DNA from: Phenylobacterium sp.
GTDB lineage: Bacteria > Pseudomonadota > Alphaproteobacteria > Caulobacterales > Caulobacteraceae
DNA length: 64,000 nt
Assembly (NCBI RefSeq): GCF_025351295.1
Contig: NZ_JANXWD010000105.1
Coordinates: forward strand, 88,984-152,983
Reading direction: 5' to 3'
Shown here: one piece after another, positions 36,515 through 44,852 of the stretch
Numbering within the stretch: position 1 is the stretch's first letter
Layout of the letters: every line of letters begins with the position of its first letter
Program-made: the position numbers and the translations under genes
The notes under the pieces: model-generated
What the model saw: only the letters and a program-made list of their open reading frames with translations
Told to the model about the DNA's origin: nothing
Database searches by the model: none

Positions 36515-37278
36515 CGCCGCCACGGGGCCTCGCCGGAGGCCCACAGCGCCTCGAGTTGGTTCTTGTCGCGCAACGTGTCCATGGCCGCCCAGAAGCCGTC
36601 GTGGCGATAGGCCTGCAGCTGGCCCTCGGCGGCCAGACCCTCCAGCGGCCCCTGCTCCCAGATGGTCGCGTCGTCGGTGATCCGCTCGATGACCGCGGTG
36701 TTGAGCACGAAGAAACCGCCGTTGATCAGGCCGTTGTCGCCCGGCGGCTTTTCCACGAACCGCTGCACGCGGCCGCCGTCCAGCTCCAGGGCGCCGTAGC
36801 GGCCGGGCGGGGCCACGGCGGTCAGGGTGGCGTCCTTGCCGTGGGCTTTGTGGAAGGCGGCCAGCTTGCCCATGTCCAGGTCGGCCACACCGTCGCCGTA
36901 GGTGAAGAAGAACGGCTCACCGGGGGACAGGTACTTCGCCACCCGCTTCAGCCGCCCGCCGGTCATGGTCTCCGCGCCAGTCTCCACCAGGGTCACGCGC
37001 CAGGGCTCGTGGTGGGTGGCGTGGTACTCGATCGCGCCGTTCGCCAGGTCGACGGTGAGGTCGGCGTTGTGCAGGACGTAGTTGGCGAAATACTCCTTGA
37101 TGACATAGCCGCGGTAGCCGAGGCAGATCACGAAGTCATTGAAACCATAGGACGAATACAGCTTCATGATGTGCCACAGGATCGGCCGGCCGCCGATCTC
37201 GATCATCGGCTTGGGCTTCAGGTGGCTCTCTTCGGAGATGCGCGTGCCGAGGCCGCCGCACAGGATCACCGTCTTCAT
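36511..37278 (-). CDS. rfbF: glucose-1-phosphate cytidylyltransferase
   Basis: 255 residues, full length. MKTVILCGGLGTRISEESHL is the nucleotide-binding start, with KPKPMIEIGGRPILWHIMKLY, TYGDGVADLDMGKL and VEKPPGDNGLINGGFFV as family marks. Converts glucose-1-phosphate and CTP to CDP-glucose. First gene of a seven-gene operon reading down to 31112. Its promoter should lie in the 133-nt gap shared with the divergent sulfotransferase gene at 37412; I see no unmistakable -35/-10 pair there. Confidence 0.96.
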   Translation of the reverse strand: MKTVILCGGLGTRISEESHLKPKPMIEIGGRPILWHIMKLYSSYGFNDFVICLGYRGYVIKEYFANYVLHNADLTVDLANGAIEYHATHHEPWRVTLVETGAETMTGGRLKRVAKYLSPGEPFFFTYGDGVADLDMGKLAAFHKAHGKDATLTAVAPPGRYGALELDGGRVQRFVEKPPGDNGLINGGFFVLNTAVIERITDDATIWEQGPLEGLAAEGQLQAYRHDGFWAAMDTLRDKNQLEALWASGEAPWRR

Positions 37279-37411
37279 CGTCCAGCCTTGCCAGAGTGGG
37301 GCCTTGCCAGAGTCGCGCCGCCACAGGACGCCCTCTTAGCGGGTCGGCGGGTAATTCAGAAGCCTGCGACGCGGGACTTGCCTGCGACCGCGCAGCACGG
37401 GACATCAGGGC

Positions 37412-38155
37412 ATGGCCGAACCGCCCCGCGTCACCTTCGTCATCGCCGGCGTCCAGAAGGGCGGCACGACGGCCTTGTTCGACTACCTCGGTGACTATGC
37501 CGACCTGGCGCTATCGGACACCAAGGAGGTCCACTTCTTCGACGACGAGCGCCAGGACTGGGCGGCGCCGGACTATGCCGCCTACCACGCCCGCTTCCCC
37601 GCCGCCGACGGCCGGCCCTGCGGCGAGGCGACGCCGATCTACAGCTACTGGCCGGGCAGCCTGGAGCGCATCGCCGCCTACAATCCCGCCATGAAGCTGA
37701 TCCTGGTGCTGCGCGATCCGGTCCAGCGGGCCTGGTCGCACTGGCGGATGGAATATGCCCGCGGCGTCGAGACCCACCCCTTCGCCTGGTGCATCCGCCA
37801 GGGCCGCCAGCGGCTGTTCGACGCCGAGCCCTGGGGCCATCACCGGGAATTCTCCTATGTCGAGCGCGGCTTCTACGGCGAGCAGGTGGAGCGGCTGCTG
37901 GGCCTGTTCCCGCGCGACCAGCTGCACGTCGCGACCTCGGAGGGCCTGCGCGCGGAGCCGGCCGGGGCGCTGGGCGAGGTCCGGGCGTTCCTGGGGCTGC
38001 CGCCGGCCGCCGCGCCGGCGGGCCGCGAGGTCCATGTGGGCCGCGACATGGCCTATCCCTCGCAGCTCACCCCGGCCGATATCGCCCATCTGCGCCAGGT
38101 CTATGCCGCCGACGGCGAACGCCTGGCCGCCCTGACCGGCGTGCGGTTCGCGTAG
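37412..38155 (+). CDS. sulfotransferase family protein
   Basis: 247 residues. PAPS-binding 5' loop: VIAGVQKGGTTALFDYL. The 3'-phosphate-binding stretch is LVLRDPVQRAWSHWRMEY. FFDDERQDW and YSQLT-like late parts fit carbohydrate (heparan-type) sulfotransferases. It should transfer sulfate from PAPS to a hydroxyl of a sugar or glycan in the cytoplasm. Divergent from rfbF. A second, different sulfotransferase lies at 53411. Confidence 0.9.
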   Translation: MAEPPRVTFVIAGVQKGGTTALFDYLGDYADLALSDTKEVHFFDDERQDWAAPDYAAYHARFPAADGRPCGEATPIYSYWPGSLERIAAYNPAMKLILVLRDPVQRAWSHWRMEYARGVETHPFAWCIRQGRQRLFDAEPWGHHREFSYVERGFYGEQVERLLGLFPRDQLHVATSEGLRAEPAGALGEVRAFLGLPPAAAPAGREVHVGRDMAYPSQLTPADIAHLRQVYAADGERLAALTGVRFA

Positions 38156-38195
38156 GGCCACAGTTCCGCCGTCGCCGGTGCGCAGGGTCGTCGCC

Positions 38196-39179
38196 ATGAA
38201 CGGCCCGTTCCTCGCCGCCTTCGCCGTGGCCGCCGGCCTGGCCGCGCCCGTGCCCGGCGCCGCGCCACGGCTGGCGTTTCCGCTGGCCTGCCAGATCGGC
38301 CGGACGTGCGAGATCCAGCACTATGTGGACCGCGATCCGGGGCCGGGCGCGGCCGACTACCACTGCGGCCTGCAGACCTATGACACGCACAGCGGCATCG
38401 ACATCCGGCTGCCGGACATGGCGGCCCAGCGGCGCGGCGTGGCGGTGCTGGCGGCCGCGCCAGGGCGGGTGGCGCGGCTGCGGGACGGGGTGGCCGACAT
38501 CGCCGCCGGGACGCCGGGCGCGCCGTCCGTCGCCAACCAGGAGTGCGGCAACGGGGTGATCCTCGACCACGGCGGCGGCTGGGAGACCCACTACTGCCAC
38601 ATGGCGCGCGGCAGCATCGCGGTGAGCGTCGGCCAGGAGGTCGCCGCCGGGACCCCGCTCGGACGGGTCGGCCTCTCCGGGCAGACGCAATTCGCCCACC
38701 TGCACCTGACCGTCAGCCACGCCGGCAAGGTGGTCGACCCGTTCGCGCCGGAGCCCACGCCGCCGGGAAGCTGCAAGCCGCAGGCCGGGCTGTGGACGCC
38801 ACAGGCGCGCGCCCAGATGGCCTATCGCGCCGGCGTGGTCCTCAACGCCGGGTTCACCCAGACGCAGGTCGGGCGCGCGGAGGTGGAGAACGGCGACGTC
38901 GCGGCGTTCACCGCCGCATCGTCCTGGCTGATCGTCTATGTGCGGGCCATCGCCCTGCTGCCCGGCGATGAGGTCGAGCTGGATCTGAAGGGACCGGATG
39001 GACAGAGCCTCGCCCGCGCCCGCCAGCCGCCGCTCGCAAGCTGGCGGGCGGAGGACCTGAGGCTGGTCGGCAAGCGACGCCCGGCGGCTGGCTGGCCGCC
39101 CGGGGTTTACGCCGCCGACTACCGGGTCTGGCGCCGGGGCAAGGTGGCGATCAGCCGGCGGATGGAGATGCGGCTCTGA
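38196..39179 (+). CDS. M23 family metallopeptidase (LytM domain), secreted
   Basis: 327 residues from ATG 38196 (MNGPFLAAFAVAAGLAAP), an obvious signal peptide with cleavage near residue 25. GTP 38178 is not needed; an in-frame GTG there adds six residues. Zinc-binding motifs: DTHSGIDIRL (HxxxD) and AHLHLTV (HxH), with VILDHGGGWETHYCHM between. A ~100-residue C-terminal beta-domain of unknown role follows (DGQSLARARQPPLASWRAED). Likely cleaves peptidoglycan crosslinks or acts as an amidase activator in the periplasm. Ends before long inverted repeats. Confidence 0.88.
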   Translation: MNGPFLAAFAVAAGLAAPVPGAAPRLAFPLACQIGRTCEIQHYVDRDPGPGAADYHCGLQTYDTHSGIDIRLPDMAAQRRGVAVLAAAPGRVARLRDGVADIAAGTPGAPSVANQECGNGVILDHGGGWETHYCHMARGSIAVSVGQEVAAGTPLGRVGLSGQTQFAHLHLTVSHAGKVVDPFAPEPTPPGSCKPQAGLWTPQARAQMAYRAGVVLNAGFTQTQVGRAEVENGDVAAFTAASSWLIVYVRAIALLPGDEVELDLKGPDGQSLARARQPPLASWRAEDLRLVGKRRPAAGWPPGVYAADYRVWRRGKVAISRRMEMRL

Positions 39180-39191
39180 GCGGGCGCAATC

Positions 39192-39324
39192 CTTCCCCCT
39201 CGGGGGGAAGTGGCCACCGACGGTCGAGGGTCGATGGGGGTGGAGTGACAGTTGGATTAACTCTCACACGTCCCCCATTGTCGCCCGCCTGCGGCTTTGG
39301 CGACATTTCCCCCGTAGGGGGAAA
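39192..39324. repeat. paired short hairpins, dispersed repeat element
   Basis: CTTCCCCCTCGGGGGGAAG (39192-39210) and TTTCCCCC...GGGGGAAA (39306-39324) form two hairpins at the ends of a ~130-nt block. Composition resembles other G-rich elements here. The first half of the 480-nt gap after the M23 gene is occupied by it. Confidence 0.65.
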
Positions 39325-39510
39325 GAGACAGGCCGTCGCGTTGAACCCATCGTGATCGGGCTTGACCTTCCCGACGGTGACGCTTTGGGCTAGGTTGCGA
39401 ACTCAGCCTTGCTCTCCAGGGCTGTGTCACTCTGGCCGGGCGGTGGATCGCAAGAGTCCGCCGCCCGGCCGTTGTGTTTCCGGGGCTGGGCGCGGCCGTT
39501 GCGAACCCGA

Positions 39511-39638
39511 TCCGCTCATCCCGGCGAAGGCCGGGACCCAGATGGCGGGCGCCGACCTGGGTTCTCCCGGCTCCGAGCTGATCCAGACCGCCGCTTAGCC
39601 ATGAGATCTGGGTCCCGGCCTTCGCCGGGATCAGCGGA
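39511..39638. repeat. 33-nt inverted repeat between convergent genes
   Basis: 39511-39543 (TCCGCTCATCCCGGCGAAGG onward) pairs with 39606-39638 with a single mismatch. Each arm also holds its own small GGCGAAGGCC palindrome. It sits between the M23 peptidase and the GT4 gene and may terminate the latter. No gene was seen in the rest of the gap. Confidence 0.75.
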
Positions 39639-39659
39639 AGTGGGTGGGAGATCTTCGCC

Positions 39660-41309
39660 CTACGGCACGGCCTCGAGCGTCACCACGTCGTGGCGGGCCA
39701 GCCAGATCAGGCCGCGTTCCAGGTAGTTGCGGCGGGCCTGGGCGACCAGGTCGAGCAGTTCGAGGACCGTCGCGGGCCCCTGCGCCAGGCGGCCGAACAC
39801 CCGCTCCAGTTCCTGGGCGTTGGGGCGGTTGAAGCGGCTGTAGACGGCGAGCGGAGCATCGAGGCGGACCCGCGCCGTGGGCCAGTCCATGCCGGGCCGC
39901 AGGGCGACCAGGTCGCGCTGCTGCAGGTGGCGCGAGGGGTAGCCGGCGAACAGGGTGTAGGGATCGGGGCGGTATGGATTGAGGCGCGGCAGGGTGTCGG
40001 GGCCGGCGGCCAGGCGCCGCGCGTTCTGCTCGGCCCACAGCGCCTGATATTGCGGGATGATCGCCTGCCAGTCGAACACCTCGCGGGCTCGGGCCCGGGC
40101 CGCCGCGCCCATCGTCCGGCGCAGCCCCTCGTCCTCGATCAGCGCGACCAGGGCGGCCTCGGCGGCGGCCAGGTCGACGGCGGTGTACTGGGCGGTCGCG
40201 CCCACATAGTTGTCGTAGTTGATCCAGGCGTTGGCGAACCAATAGGCCAGGTCGCCGCCATAGCCCGGCCGCGGCGCCACGGTGGGGATGCGGAACCCGT
40301 CGACGCCGTGGCGCACGGTGTCCTTGTAGCCGTCCCAGTCGCTGACCACTGAGGGCAGGCCCGCGGCCATCGCCTCGATGGGGGTCAGGCCGAAGGTCTC
40401 CTGGATATTGTCCGAGAAGCTGATGAAGGCGTCGGCCACCGACCAGATCGAGAACCGGACGTCGGGCTGGCGGCCGTCGACGTCGATGTAGGTCACCGAC
40501 GGGCAGAGCTTGCGGACCTCCGCGTGGAAGGTCGCCTCGGCGGACGCCGGTTCGACCCAGCCGGAGTTGACCCAGTAGAGGGGCTTCCCGGTCCGCTGGG
40601 CGGCGCGTTCCAGCGCCATGGCCATCAGCGCCGGGTTCATCTTCACCTTGACGCTGAAGCGGCCGACGTAGAGGGCGACGAAGGCGTCGGCGGGGATATC
40701 CAGGCGCTCACGCCAGGCGGCGCGGCGCTGCGGCGTGGTGGCGAAGTCGGCCGCGTTGACGCCCAGCGGGATGGTGGTGCGCATCAACTCGGGGCGCCGG
40801 CGGGGGCCGTACTCGGCGGCCATATAGGCGCGCATCATGTCCAGCTGGGCCTCGACGGCGGCGCGCACGGCGCTGGAGGTGCAGATCAGCGCGTCGTGGC
40901 CCTCGACCGGGGCGATTAGCAGGTCCGGCAGGATCCGCATGACGTTGGCGGTGGCGGTGGTGTGGGTCAGGCCGCAGAGCGCGTAGGCCCGGGAGCCGAA
41001 CGGCTGGCGGTGGAAGGCCTCGGTGTCCAGCGAGGGGCTCGAGATGGAGACGACACCCGGGTTGGACAGCTGGTGGCGGTCGGCCATCCCGATCCAGCGG
41101 ACGGGCCTGGCGGGGGGTTCGATCCGCTGGACGAGCGCGTCCATGGCGGCCTGGGGCTGGCCGCCGACGTTCCAGAAGTGAAAGCCGTCCACGTCGGCGT
41201 GGCGCATGTAGCCGCGCAGGAAGCTCTCTCCGGCCGAATGGCGGCCGAGCAGCACCTTGCCCGTGGTGTCGAAGGCGTTCGGATGCAGATAGATCGCCGC
41301 GTTTGACAT
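39660..41309 (-). CDS. glycosyltransferase family 4 protein
   Basis: 549 residues from ATG 41309 (MSNAAIYLHPNAFDTTGK). GT-B fold: N-lobe with GTs' SFLRGYMRHADVDGFHFW, interdomain LYVGRFSVKVKMNPALM, and a donor site with SDNIQETFGLTPIEAMAAGLPSVV followed by SDWDGYKDTVRHGVDGFRIPT, the EX7E-type GT4 pattern. A C-terminal ~130-residue extension beyond the GT domain is of unknown role. It likely builds a surface glycan. Downstream (on the minus strand) of the RTX gene but separated by a terminator, so it has its own promoter region at 41310-41346. Confidence 0.88.
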   Translation of the reverse strand: MSNAAIYLHPNAFDTTGKVLLGRHSAGESFLRGYMRHADVDGFHFWNVGGQPQAAMDALVQRIEPPARPVRWIGMADRHQLSNPGVVSISSPSLDTEAFHRQPFGSRAYALCGLTHTTATANVMRILPDLLIAPVEGHDALICTSSAVRAAVEAQLDMMRAYMAAEYGPRRRPELMRTTIPLGVNAADFATTPQRRAAWRERLDIPADAFVALYVGRFSVKVKMNPALMAMALERAAQRTGKPLYWVNSGWVEPASAEATFHAEVRKLCPSVTYIDVDGRQPDVRFSIWSVADAFISFSDNIQETFGLTPIEAMAAGLPSVVSDWDGYKDTVRHGVDGFRIPTVAPRPGYGGDLAYWFANAWINYDNYVGATAQYTAVDLAAAEAALVALIEDEGLRRTMGAAARARAREVFDWQAIIPQYQALWAEQNARRLAAGPDTLPRLNPYRPDPYTLFAGYPSRHLQQRDLVALRPGMDWPTARVRLDAPLAVYSRFNRPNAQELERVFGRLAQGPATVLELLDLVAQARRNYLERGLIWLARHDVVTLEAVP

Positions 41310-41346
41310 GCAAGCCGGCTCTTAGCGTGGCCGTCGCACACCGCGC

Positions 41347-41379
41347 AAAAGAAAAGGGCCGCCCCGAAGGACGGCCCCA
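41347..41379 (-). terminator. intrinsic terminator of the RTX gene
   Basis: On the minus strand GGGGCCGTCC, loop TTCG, then GGGCGGCCC is followed by TTTTCTTTT. A strong stem plus T-tract just after the RTX stop at 41401, fitting a highly expressed transcript. Confidence 0.85.
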
Positions 41380-41400
41380 ATCCGAAGTCTCATCCGATGG

Positions 41401-43260
41401 TTAGATGATGTTCGCAGCGCTGATGTCGGCCAGCGTGCGGCCCACCAGGACCACCGCGTCGTCGATGTTGGCGCCGGCGCCGTTGGTGTTGGCGAACACC
41501 ACCGTGTCCGAGCCGACCTGGATCACCACATAGAGGTTCGTGGTGGCCTGGGTTCCGGCCAGGGCCAGAGCCGCATCGTAGCTCGAAGCGGTGAGCTCGA
41601 TGTAGTTCGTGCCGTCGGAAGCCGCGGCGAGCATACCGAAGTGCAGCGCGTCGGTCGGCTGCCAGTCCAGGACCTGGTCGAGCGTGCCGGCCGTGGTGCC
41701 CGAGTCGGCGGTGTTGAACACGAACAGATCGTTGCCGTTGCCGCCACGGAGGAAGTCCGTGCCCGCGCCGCCGACAATCGTGTCGTTGCCGTCGCCACCT
41801 TGGATGGTGTCGGAGTTGGCCCCACCGATGAGGCTGTCGTTGCCGCCACCGCCATCGATGTTGTCGCTGCCGCCGCCCGCGTTCGAGACGGTGTCGTTAC
41901 CTTCACCACCGGTGACCACGTCGTTGCCGGAGCCGGAGATGACGCTGTCGTCGCCGTTGCCGGCGGAGATCACGTCATTGCCCGCGCCGCCATCGGCGGT
42001 GTCGTTGCCATCACCCAGGGTGATGTTGTCGTTGTTGGCGCCACCGAGCACGATGTCGTTGCCAGCACCCGCGTCGATGATGTCGTTGCCGCCACCCGCG
42101 TTCGAGATGCTGTCGTTGCCGTCGCCGGCCGACACGTTGTCGGAGCCGGCGCCGGTCACGATGCTGTCGTTGCCGATGCCGCCGCTGAACGTGTCGGACG
42201 CCGCACCACCCACCAGGGAGTCGTTGCCGTCTTCACCGATCAGGGTGTCGCCCGGGGTCCCGGCGACGGAACCGCTGGTGATGGTGTCATCACCGAGGTT
42301 GCCGTTCATGATGTCGCCGCCGCCGTTGGAGGAGGTGATGACGTCGTTGCCTTGGCCGCCGAAGATGTTGTCGGTGCCGATCGAGTCCGTGACGATGGTG
42401 TCGTCGCCGGCGTTGCCCTGCAGCGAGTTGATCGAGGTGCCGGTCACCGAAGCCGAGTGGACCGAGATGCTGTCGTTGCCGTCGCCACCGGTGATGTTGT
42501 TGGTGGAGTCGCCGGCGACCACGGTGTCGTTGCCGACGCCGGCCGTGATGGTGACCGTCTCGCCTTCGAACGCCGCGGAGACGATGGAGTCGTTGCCATC
42601 CTCACCGAAGATCACGTCGCTGCCGCTGCCGGCCGCGATGGTGTCGTTGCCGAGGTTGCCGTTCAGGTTGTCGCCCGTCGAGCCGCCGACGATCGAGTCG
42701 TCGCCCTTACCGCCGAGCAGGGTGTTGGACCCCGAGGTGCTGGTGGCCGAGATCGTGTCGTTGCCCAGGTTGCCCTGGACGAAGTTCGAGCCCGTGCCGG
42801 CCAGGATGACGTCGTTGCCTTGGCCGCCATAAACGGTGTCGCTGCCCGAGCCGGAATCCAGGGTGTCGTTGCCCTGGTTGCCCTGCAGCAGGTCGGCGCC
42901 GCCGCCCGAGTTCAGGCTGTCGTCACCCAGACCGCCGTAGAGGCCGTCGCCCGTGCCCGGGTCGGCAGGCGCGCCAGTCGTCGAATTGAAGCTATCCGAG
43001 CCGGGAGTGCCGATGGACAGCACCGAGCCGTCCGGGAAGATCGGGATTTCGCCGGCCAGCGTCGCGGCGAAGGTAACCGCCTTGCCGGTCAGGCCGGAAA
43101 CCAGCGTGATGGTCGCGCCGGACGTCGCCGTGGCGGCGTTGTACAGGACCGTCGTGAAGTTGGCCCGTTCGCCCGTGGTTTGGAACACCAGGTTGTCGGT
43201 TACGGCGTTGTAGGCCGAGGCCTGCGCGTCCGTGATGGTTTCAAAGAAAAAAGTCGCCAT
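41401..43260 (-). CDS. RTX calcium-binding repeat protein, type I secreted (S-layer-like)
   Basis: 619 residues, extremely rich in Gly, Asp, Asn, Ser, with almost no Cys or Lys. The first ~95 residues are non-repetitive and end with FPDGSVLSIGTPGSDSFN. Then ~45 nonapeptide-like repeats of the GGxGxDxxx/GNxGNDxIx type run to about residue 515, forming calcium-binding beta-rolls. The C-terminal ~100 residues (FVFNTADSGTTAGTLDQVLDW onward) form the uncleaved secretion signal. No Sec signal. Secreted by the adjacent HlyD/ABC pair. S-layer function is inferred from composition and the type I context in Caulobacteraceae. A 212-nt leader precedes it, with GGAGAG before the ATG. Confidence 0.88.
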   Translation of the reverse strand: MATFFFETITDAQASAYNAVTDNLVFQTTGERANFTTVLYNAATATSGATITLVSGLTGKAVTFAATLAGEIPIFPDGSVLSIGTPGSDSFNSTTGAPADPGTGDGLYGGLGDDSLNSGGGADLLQGNQGNDTLDSGSGSDTVYGGQGNDVILAGTGSNFVQGNLGNDTISATSTSGSNTLLGGKGDDSIVGGSTGDNLNGNLGNDTIAAGSGSDVIFGEDGNDSIVSAAFEGETVTITAGVGNDTVVAGDSTNNITGGDGNDSISVHSASVTGTSINSLQGNAGDDTIVTDSIGTDNIFGGQGNDVITSSNGGGDIMNGNLGDDTITSGSVAGTPGDTLIGEDGNDSLVGGAASDTFSGGIGNDSIVTGAGSDNVSAGDGNDSISNAGGGNDIIDAGAGNDIVLGGANNDNITLGDGNDTADGGAGNDVISAGNGDDSVISGSGNDVVTGGEGNDTVSNAGGGSDNIDGGGGNDSLIGGANSDTIQGGDGNDTIVGGAGTDFLRGGNGNDLFVFNTADSGTTAGTLDQVLDWQPTDALHFGMLAAASDGTNYIELTASSYDAALALAGTQATTNLYVVIQVGSDTVVFANTNGAGANIDDAVVLVGRTLADISAANII

Positions 43261-43472
43261 ATATCTCTCCAGTCAGTGTCACAAGACCCCTGGAACGCTT
43301 GACCCCCATCCCCGATGGAGCAATCCCAGCGGTCCATTTTTCCCAAGCGCCATAGCGTGGCTGCGGCGCAGGATAGACGAGCCCAGGGGCAGACCTATCG
43401 GAAGCCTACCGATTAGGCAACCTCAAAAAGCCCCCGGAAATGCCCCGTCCGAAGGGTGTTGCAAAGACGCCG
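43261..43472 (-). promoter_or_regulatory. intergenic leader/promoter region of the RTX gene
   Basis: 212 nt between hlyD and the RTX gene, much longer than other gaps in this operon. That and the dedicated terminator suggest separate transcription. The Shine-Dalgarno is GGAGAG just before ATG 43260. I cannot identify a convincing -35/-10 pair. Confidence 0.4.
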
Positions 43473-44852
43473 CTACTCCTCGCGGAAAGCGTCTTCCAGC
43501 GTGCTGGTAATTGGCGAAATCAGGAAGCTCATGACCGAGCGTTGGCCGGTGGTGAACTGCACCATGGCCGGCATCCCCGGGGTCAGCTTGACGCCCTTCT
43601 TGAGCTTCTTCAACTCGCTCGGCGCCAGCACCAGATCGACCCGGTAGAAGGCCGTGCCGGTCTTCTCGTTCTGCATCCGATCCGCCGAAACCACGGTGAC
43701 GGCGGCGTCCAGCGGGTTGTTGAACCGCTGGTTCAGGCCGGTCAGGCGGATCTTGGCCTTCTGGCCCACATGGACCTCGTCGACGTCCTCCGGCTTGATC
43801 ATCGCGGTGACGGTCAGCGGGGTGCCGGCCGGCACCACGTCCATGATCACCTCGCCCGCGCCGACCACGCCGCCGACCGTGAAGGCGGTGAGGTTGAAGA
43901 TGTAGCCGTCCACCGGTGAGCGCACGACCTTGCCGTCCAGCGTCTGGCGCGCCGCGGTGAGCCGGGGAATCACGTCCGACAGCTTCGATTCGCTGTCGCG
44001 CAGGCCTTCGGCCGACTGGCTCTCGCGCTCGTCGCGCATCGAGGTCAGCTGCATCCGGGTCTCGCCCATCTGCTGCTTGAGGCGGGCGATGTCGGCGACC
44101 AGCTGGCCCTTGCGGCCCGCCAGTTCGGACTGGCTGCGCTCATAGCGCAGGATCAGGGTCTTGGGCGCGAAGCCCTGCTCGTTGAGCTTGCGATAGCCGT
44201 CGAGCTCTTCCTCTGTCAGCCGCTGCTGCTCGACGGTGGCGTCGACCTGCGCCTGCGAGCCCTGGATCTGGGTCAGCTGCTGCTCGATCCGCTGGCTCAG
44301 CACCGCGGCCTGGCTGACCAGCAGCTGCTGGCGGGTGGAGAACAGGAACTGCTGGTCGCGGATCAGGGTCGCCACCTGCGGATCGGCCACCCGCGATGTC
44401 AGTTCGGGCGGGAACTCGATCGACGCGCGGCCGGTGGCCTCGGCGGCGAAGCGCGCCTTCTGGGCGATGAAGGTGTCGTACTGGTTCTGCAGCACGTCGA
44501 CGGCGGCGCGCGCCTCGACGTCGTTGAAAGTGAGCAGCGGCTGGCCGGCGGCGACGCGCTGGCCCTCGTGGACCAGGATCTGCCGCACGGTCCCGGATTC
44601 CTTGGGCCGCAGGGTCTTCTTCTGCGAATCGACCCGCACCTCGGCCGGGGCGGAGACGCCGGTGGCGAGCTCCGCCACCGAGGCCCAGAGGCCCAGCCCG
44701 ACGACGAAGGCGCCGATGATGCCCGCGCCGACCACCATCGGCTTGCGCAGGCGATGCTGCAGCTCCGGGGCCATCGGCCCCTGGTCGTCGCCGCCGCCGA
44801 AGGTGGGGACGACATAGCCGCCCGGGCGGATCGGCTTGAGATCGAGTTTCAT
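43473..44852 (-). CDS. HlyD-family type I secretion membrane fusion protein
   Basis: 459 residues. A single N-terminal membrane helix (GIIGAFVVGLGLWASVAEL, about residues 40-60) anchors it in the inner membrane. A periplasmic biotinyl-lipoyl-like domain (RVAAGQPLLTFND), a long coiled-coil hairpin (residues ~95-270), and the C-terminal beta-barrel (VVRSPVDGYIFNL, VGAGEVIMDVVPAG) follow. It bridges the ABC pump at 44849 to an outer-membrane TolC-type channel, which is not in the window. It overlaps the ABC gene by 4 nt. Confidence 0.93.
   Translation of the reverse strand: MKLDLKPIRPGGYVVPTFGGGDDQGPMAPELQHRLRKPMVVGAGIIGAFVVGLGLWASVAELATGVSAPAEVRVDSQKKTLRPKESGTVRQILVHEGQRVAAGQPLLTFNDVEARAAVDVLQNQYDTFIAQKARFAAEATGRASIEFPPELTSRVADPQVATLIRDQQFLFSTRQQLLVSQAAVLSQRIEQQLTQIQGSQAQVDATVEQQRLTEEELDGYRKLNEQGFAPKTLILRYERSQSELAGRKGQLVADIARLKQQMGETRMQLTSMRDERESQSAEGLRDSESKLSDVIPRLTAARQTLDGKVVRSPVDGYIFNLTAFTVGGVVGAGEVIMDVVPAGTPLTVTAMIKPEDVDEVHVGQKAKIRLTGLNQRFNNPLDAAVTVVSADRMQNEKTGTAFYRVDLVLAPSELKKLKKGVKLTPGMPAMVQFTTGQRSVMSFLISPITSTLEDAFREE

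Noticed and set aside
39362..39726. Small frames in the gap after the M23 peptidase
   Set aside because: They are built from the inverted repeats at 39511-39638 and show no recognisable protein.
41700..42950. Short regularly spaced DNA repeats suggesting a CRISPR array
   Set aside because: The repeats are degenerate 9-codon units of the RTX coding sequence with no conserved direct repeat and unique spacer pattern.
41641..43302. 553-codon Val/Ala-rich plus-strand frame, apparently repetitive
   Set aside because: It is the antisense of the RTX repeats; the repetition is inherited from them.
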